9,251 bases of DNA from Alphaproteobacteria bacterium (GTDB lineage: Bacteria; Pseudomonadota; Alphaproteobacteria; DSM-16000; Inquilinaceae): positions 1 to 9,251 of the forward strand of contig JAJUFW010000079.1 of assembly GCA_029263555.1 (NCBI GenBank), read 5' to 3'. Below are positions 6,043-9,251 of this stretch, one piece after another (positions within the stretch are counted from its first letter, which is position 1; each line of letters begins with the position of its first letter). The notes below the pieces were generated by a model. It had not been told where the DNA came from, did no database searches, and worked only from the letters and a program-made list of their open reading frames with translations. A program made the translations under genes and the position numbers.

Positions 6043-7308
6043 TTACTGAAAACTCTTGAAGATCAGGCTCGCGTTCGTGCCACCGAAGCCGAAGCTGTTG
6101 GACAACGCCGCCCGGATCTTCCGCTCCCGAGCCTGCTTCGGAACGAGATCGACGCCGACGCAGTTTTCGGACGGCTCATCCAGATTGAGCGTGGGCGGCG
6201 CGACGCCGTCGCGGATCGCCAGGATAGAATAGATCGCCTCGACCGCCCCGGCGGCTCCCAGCAGATGCCCGATAGCCGATTTCGTCGAGGACATGGACAC
6301 CGTCTCGATGGCCGGTCCGAAGAGGCGCTTCACGGCACCGAGTTCAATCTCGTCGCCGAGCGGCGTGGAAGTGCCGTGGGCATTGATGTAGTCGATGTCT
6401 TCGGGATTGAGGCCGGCCCGCTTCAGCGCGGCGCGCATCGCCCGGTACCCACCGTTCCCGTCCTCCGGTGGCGCCGTCACGTGGTGGGCGTCGCCGGACA
6501 GGCCATAACCCACGACTTCGCCATAAATCGTCGCCCCGCGGCGCTTGGCGTGCTCCAGCTCCTCGAGGACGAGGACGCCCGAGCCCTCACCCATCACGAA
6601 GCCGTCGCGTCCCTTGTCATAGGGCCTGGACGCCCGTTCCGGCGTGTCGTTGTAGCCCGTGGACAGGGCCCGCGCTGCGGCGAAACCCGCGATGCCGAGG
6701 CGGCAGACGGCCGCTTCCGCACCGCCGGCGACCATCACGTCGGCGTCGTCCAGCATGATCAGCCGGGCGGCGTCGCCGATGGCATGCGCCCCGGTCGAAC
6801 AGGCGGTGACCACCGCATGGTTCGGCCCCCGGAAGCCGTACTGGATGGAAACCTGCCCGGAAGCCAGGTTGATCAGGGCCGCCGGAATGAAGAACGGCGA
6901 CATCCGTCGCGGTCCCCGCTCGTGGAGCGTCATCTGGCCTTCGGAGATCCATTGCAGACCGCCGATGCCGGACCCGATCATCACGCCGGTCCGCTCGCGA
7001 TCCTCGTCGCTTTCCGGAACCCAGCCGGAGTTCTCGATCGCCTCGCGGGCCGCCGCCATCGCGAACAGAATGAACTCGTCATTCTTCCGGATTTCCTTGG
7101 ACGGCACGAAATCCGCCGGATGCCAGAGGCCAGACCCGGATTCGCCCCGAGGCACCTGTCCCGCGATCTTCGACGGCAGGTCCGAAACATCGAAGCGCTC
7201 GATGGCGCTGATGCCGGACTCGCCATTGACCAACCGCCGCCAGTTGGTTTCCACACCCATGCCCAGGGGCGTGACCATGCCCAGGCCGGTTACCACGACG
7301 CGTCGCAT
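6043..7308 (-). CDS. fabF: 3-oxoacyl-[acyl-carrier-protein] synthase II FabF
   Basis: FabF (KAS II) condenses acyl-ACP with malonyl-ACP, elongating the chain by two carbons, and in many bacteria governs the temperature-sensitive step to 18-carbon unsaturated acids. The 421-residue product begins MRRVVVTGLGMVTPLG and has the full Cys-His-His catalytic triad: C170 in VTACSTGAHAIG, H311 in NAHGTSTPLGD and H348 in SAIGHLLGAAGA. The C-terminal glycine-rich loop SNSFGFGGTNASL (403-415) is intact. Length is typical. The ATG at 7308 is preceded by a strong GAGGAG at 4-nt spacing. It follows acpP by 72 nt, a gap that contains a strong hairpin, and precedes mltG by 11 nt. FabB has different motif surroundings, so FabF is the better call, supported by the acpP-fabF linkage. 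Confidence 0.97.
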   Translation of the reverse strand: MRRVVVTGLGMVTPLGMGVETNWRRLVNGESGISAIERFDVSDLPSKIAGQVPRGESGSGLWHPADFVPSKEIRKNDEFILFAMAAAREAIENSGWVPESDEDRERTGVMIGSGIGGLQWISEGQMTLHERGPRRMSPFFIPAALINLASGQVSIQYGFRGPNHAVVTACSTGAHAIGDAARLIMLDDADVMVAGGAEAAVCRLGIAGFAAARALSTGYNDTPERASRPYDKGRDGFVMGEGSGVLVLEELEHAKRRGATIYGEVVGYGLSGDAHHVTAPPEDGNGGYRAMRAALKRAGLNPEDIDYINAHGTSTPLGDEIELGAVKRLFGPAIETVSMSSTKSAIGHLLGAAGAVEAIYSILAIRDGVAPPTLNLDEPSENCVGVDLVPKQARERKIRAALSNSFGFGGTNASLIFKSFQ

Positions 7309-7341
7309 ACTGCTCCTCGAACTGTTTCCCGGAAAGGGCCT

Positions 7342-7363
7342 GCACGTTCCTTGCGGAACGTGC
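7342..7363 (-). promoter_or_regulatory. Perfect 9-bp hairpin between acpP and fabF
   Basis: GCACGTTCC and GGAACGTGC form a perfect 9-bp inverted repeat around a 4-nt loop (GCAA on the transcribed strand). A flanking GGG/CCC could add three pairs past a small bulge. It sits 17 nt after the acpP stop and 33 nt before the fabF ATG. There is no T run after it, only CCCTTTCC, so it is a poor terminator by itself. Likely roles, by inference, are protecting the 3' end of a short acpP mRNA or partial attenuation, giving more AcpP than FabF. Confidence 0.5.
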
Positions 7364-7380
7364 CCCGGGCTCGCCTGGAA

Positions 7381-7620
7381 TTACCCGGCCGTGTTGGCCT
7401 GGATAAAGTCGATCGCGTCCTTCACGGTCATGATCTTTTCCGCGGCGTCATCGGGAATCTCGACGCCGAATTCTTCCTCGAACGCCATGACCAATTCGAC
7501 GGTATCGAGGCTGTCCGCGCCCAGATCGTCGATAAAGCTGGCCGTCTCGGTCACCTTGGACTCCTCGACGCCAAGGTGCTCCACAACGATCTTCTTAACG
7601 CGCTCGGCGACATCACTCAT
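7381..7620 (-). CDS. acpP: Acyl carrier protein AcpP
   Basis: AcpP is the small acidic cytosolic carrier that holds growing acyl chains on a 4'-phosphopantetheine arm. The 79-residue product begins MSDVAERVKKIVVEHLGV. The phosphopantetheine attachment serine is S37 in DDLGADSLDTVELVM (31-45), followed by the recognition helix region AFEEEFGVEIPDDAAEKI (46-63). Length and charge are typical. The frame happens to stay open far upstream through fabG on the same strand, which is a GC-rich artefact. The true start is the ATG at 7620, with GAAAGG 8 nt upstream. The gap to fabG is 155 nt, the longest between genes in this operon, and could hold a separate acpP promoter. FabD, FabG and FabF, all encoded alongside, act on this protein. 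Confidence 0.98.
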   Translation of the reverse strand: MSDVAERVKKIVVEHLGVEESKVTETASFIDDLGADSLDTVELVMAFEEEFGVEIPDDAAEKIMTVKDAIDFIQANTAG

Positions 7621-7641
7621 TGTTCTGGCCTTTCGACTACT

Positions 7642-7670
7642 TAGACTTATTGGGGAGGTCCCGGTTTCAA
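7642..7670 (-). promoter_or_regulatory. Weak candidate promoter for acpP in the fabG-acpP gap
   Basis: TTGAAA (7670-7665) is a good -35 match. The downstream AT-rich stretch AATAAGTCTAAG (7652-7641) would hold the -10, but no hexamer at 15-18 nt spacing matches TATAAT in more than two positions. A separate acpP start is plausible because of the long gap and the high AcpP demand, but the sequence support is thin. Confidence 0.2.
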
Positions 7671-7775
7671 CGCGAACACCAGACGGGACGACCGGGCAAT
7701 TTCGGGCGTCACATAACACACATGGTTGGGCGATGCCAGCGTGACCGGACCCTTCGCCGCCCCATGCGGCCGATG

Positions 7776-8528
7776 CTAGAGCATGGCCATTCCGCCATTG
7801 ATGTGCAATGTCTGACCGGTGACGTAAGCCGCCTCCTCGCTGACGAGATAGGCGACGCCAGCCGCGATGTCCTTCGGGCTGCCGAGGCGGCCCGACGGGA
7901 TGCTCGCGGTGATCCTGTTCTTCTGCTCGTCCGTCAGGACGTCGGTCATGGCGCTGGCGATGAAGCCGGGAGCCACGCAGTTGACGGTAACGTTCCGGGA
8001 GGCCAGTTCGGCCGCCAAGCTCTTGGTCATGCCGACCATCCCGGCCTTCGAGGCGGCATAGTTCGCCTGCCCCGGATTTCCGACGAAGGCCACCACCGAG
8101 GTAATGCCGACGATCCGGCCCCAGCGACGCTTCATCATGCCCCGGATGCACGCCCGCGAGAGGCGGAACGCCGAGACGAGATTGACCTCCAGAACCTCGG
8201 TGAAATCCTCGTCCTTCAATCGCATCGCGAGATTGTCCCGCGTCATGCCGGCATTGTTGACGAGGATGTCTATCTGGCCCATGGCCTCTTCCGCGGCTCG
8301 CGCAACCGCCTCGGCCCCTTCCGCCTTCGAAAGATCGCCGGGCACGACATGGATGCGCTCGCTGCCTCCCGCACGGCCGATCTCTTCGGCCACTTCGCGC
8401 AGCCGCCCTTCCCGCGTTCCCGACAGCGCCACGGCGGCGCCACGGGCATGAAGCGTTTCGGCGATGGCACGGCCAATGTCGCCGCTGGCTCCGGTTACGA
8501 GAGCGGATTTGCCGGTCAGGTCGAACAT
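7776..8528 (-). CDS. fabG: 3-oxoacyl-[acyl-carrier-protein] reductase FabG
   Basis: FabG reduces 3-ketoacyl-ACP to 3-hydroxyacyl-ACP with NADPH, the first reduction of each elongation cycle, as a cytosolic tetramer. The 250-residue SDR shows the cofactor loop TGASGDIG (12-19), GDLS (64-67), LVNNAGMTRDNL (89-100) and N116. The catalytic residues are S144, Y157 and K161 (GQANYAASKAG), followed by VAPGFI (185-190) and the typical ending TLHINGGMAML. The aspartate in the cofactor loop, where G or R is common, is a mild deviation that should not affect activity. The ATG at 8528 has GGGGAAG about 6 nt upstream. It lies 35 nt after fabD and 155 nt before acpP. Ending and operon position separate it from other SDRs, including the one at 3973-4767. 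Confidence 0.97.
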   Translation of the reverse strand: MFDLTGKSALVTGASGDIGRAIAETLHARGAAVALSGTREGRLREVAEEIGRAGGSERIHVVPGDLSKAEGAEAVARAAEEAMGQIDILVNNAGMTRDNLAMRLKDEDFTEVLEVNLVSAFRLSRACIRGMMKRRWGRIVGITSVVAFVGNPGQANYAASKAGMVGMTKSLAAELASRNVTVNCVAPGFIASAMTDVLTDEQKNRITASIPSGRLGSPKDIAAGVAYLVSEEAAYVTGQTLHINGGMAML

Positions 8529-8563
8529 GGGCGTCTTCCCCTAGATCTTGACTGCCGATCGCG

Positions 8564-9251
8564 TCAAGCGACGGGCAGGGCTTCGATGTCCGAAGGCGTA
8601 CCGACCGCTCGGGCGGCGAGTTCGCGGTCGATGCGCTTGGCAAGCCCGGTCAGGACCTTGCCGGCCCCCAGCTCGACAAGCTCGGCCACGCCATGGGCAC
8701 GCATGAAGAGAACGCTCTCGCGCCAGCGAACGGCCCCGGTCACCTGCTCGACCAGCAGGCGGCGGATATCGACCGGATCCGTGACGGCGCTGGCCGTCAC
8801 ATTGGCAACCAGGGGCACCGACGGCCTGCGGATGTCGACCTGGGCCAGGGCATCCGCCATCACGGCCGCGGCCGGCGCCATCAGCGGGCAATGGAATGGC
8901 GCGCTCACCGGCAGCATGACGGAGCGCTTGGCACCGCGCCGGGAGGCGATCGCGACCGCCCGCTCGACCGCCGCCTTGTGCCCGCTCACCACGACCTGGC
9001 CCGGAGCATTGTCGTTGGCGGCCGTGCAGATCTCGCCCTGAGCCGCTTCGGCCGCGATCTCCTGAGCCTCCGCCAGATCGAGACCGAGCAGGGCCGCCAT
9101 TGCCCCCACCCCGACCGGGACCGCCTCCTGCATGGCGCGGCCGCGGAGCTTGAGCAGCCGCGCCGTATCCGCCAGGCTGAACGCGCCCGTGGCGGCGAGC
9201 GCCGAATATTCGCCCAGGCTGTGGCCGGCGACGAAGGACGCCATCTGGTCG
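8564..9251 (-). CDS. fabD: Malonyl-CoA:ACP transacylase FabD (5' end outside the window)
   Basis: FabD transfers malonyl from CoA to AcpP, supplying the extender unit for chain elongation. About 228 C-terminal residues are visible; the frame runs off the right edge, so roughly the first 85 residues of a protein of about 310 are missing. The methionine at 9244 (MASFVAGHS) is internal, not the start, because codons for Asp and Gln precede it and the active-site elbow normally lies near residue 90. Counting from that methionine, the nucleophile is S9 in GHSLGEYSAL, the malonyl-carboxylate-binding arginine is R34 in LRGRAMQE, and the catalytic histidine is H118 in APFHCPLM. The late motif GAGKVLTGLAKRI (193-205) is also present. 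It heads the visible fab operon, 35 nt before fabG. Confidence 0.96.
   Translation of the reverse strand, partial: DQMASFVAGHSLGEYSALAATGAFSLADTARLLKLRGRAMQEAVPVGVGAMAALLGLDLAEAQEIAAEAAQGEICTAANDNAPGQVVVSGHKAAVERAVAIASRRGAKRSVMLPVSAPFHCPLMAPAAAVMADALAQVDIRRPSVPLVANVTASAVTDPVDIRRLLVEQVTGAVRWRESVLFMRAHGVAELVELGAGKVLTGLAKRIDRELAARAVGTPSDIEALPVA

Noticed and set aside
5054..6049. 331-codon plus-strand open frame opposite mltG
   Set aside because: It mirrors nearly the whole of mltG, has no ribosome binding site or family motif, and is best explained as a codon-bias shadow.
6265..7644. 459-codon plus-strand open frame opposite fabF and acpP
   Set aside because: It is antisense to conserved genes with intact catalytic motifs. 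Such long antisense frames are expected in GC-rich coding DNA, and its translation shows no recognisable domain.
7709..7765. 18-codon minus-strand frame in the fabG-acpP gap
   Set aside because: It is arginine-rich with no ribosome binding site and no sign of codon bias; it is most likely chance.
7756..7770. GCCGC-N5-GCGGC hairpin just after fabG
   Set aside because: It is a 5-bp stem without a T run in a GC-rich context. It is too weak to call a terminator or regulatory element.
7381..8643. 420-codon open frame on the minus strand running through fabG into acpP
   Set aside because: It shares the acpP frame by chance. The part upstream of 7620 is arginine/glycine-rich antifamily sequence overlapping the real fabG, while acpP has its own ATG and ribosome binding site.

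Overview
This is high-GC chromosomal DNA with strong G/C preference at third codon positions and almost no intergenic space. The gene content and order point to an alphaproteobacterium, possibly Rhodospirillales-like, though the exact lineage cannot be read from the window. The main evidence is the fatty-acid block fabD-fabG-acpP-fabF running straight into mltG, followed on the same strand by yicC-gmk and converging on surA-pdxA-rsmA. This neighbourhood is familiar in that class.

Layout. (1) Positions 1-1924, plus strand: the last codons of a probable surA, then pdxA (vitamin B6 synthesis) and rsmA/ksgA (16S rRNA dimethylation), linked by 4-nt and 8-nt overlaps. (2) Positions 1970-3877, minus strand: yicC (endoribonuclease family), gmk (guanylate kinase) and a 102-residue protein of unknown function, forming a tight operon that converges on rsmA. 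A likely intrinsic terminator for this operon lies in the 45-nt junction. (3) Positions 3878-3972: a divergent promoter region with a good sigma70-type promoter for yicC and a small palindrome inside its spacer. (4) Positions 3973-4992, plus strand: an unassigned short-chain dehydrogenase (SDR), then a 44-residue single-span membrane protein with its own ribosome binding site. (5) Positions 5033-9251, minus strand: in transcription order fabD (5' end outside the window), fabG, acpP, fabF and mltG.

How the genes work together. FabD loads malonyl onto the acyl carrier protein AcpP, FabF condenses it with the growing acyl chain, and FabG reduces the resulting 3-ketoacyl-ACP. MltG, at the end of this operon, cuts nascent peptidoglycan strands at the inner membrane, so membrane-lipid supply and wall synthesis share a transcript. 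The other two operons hold housekeeping functions: cofactor synthesis, ribosome maturation, GMP phosphorylation and RNA processing.

I see no tRNA, rRNA, CRISPR array, insertion sequence or phage gene, and no clear sign of a new multi-gene system. The least explained items are the 44-residue membrane protein with the SDR beside it, the 102-residue protein after gmk, and a perfect 9-bp hairpin between acpP and fabF.
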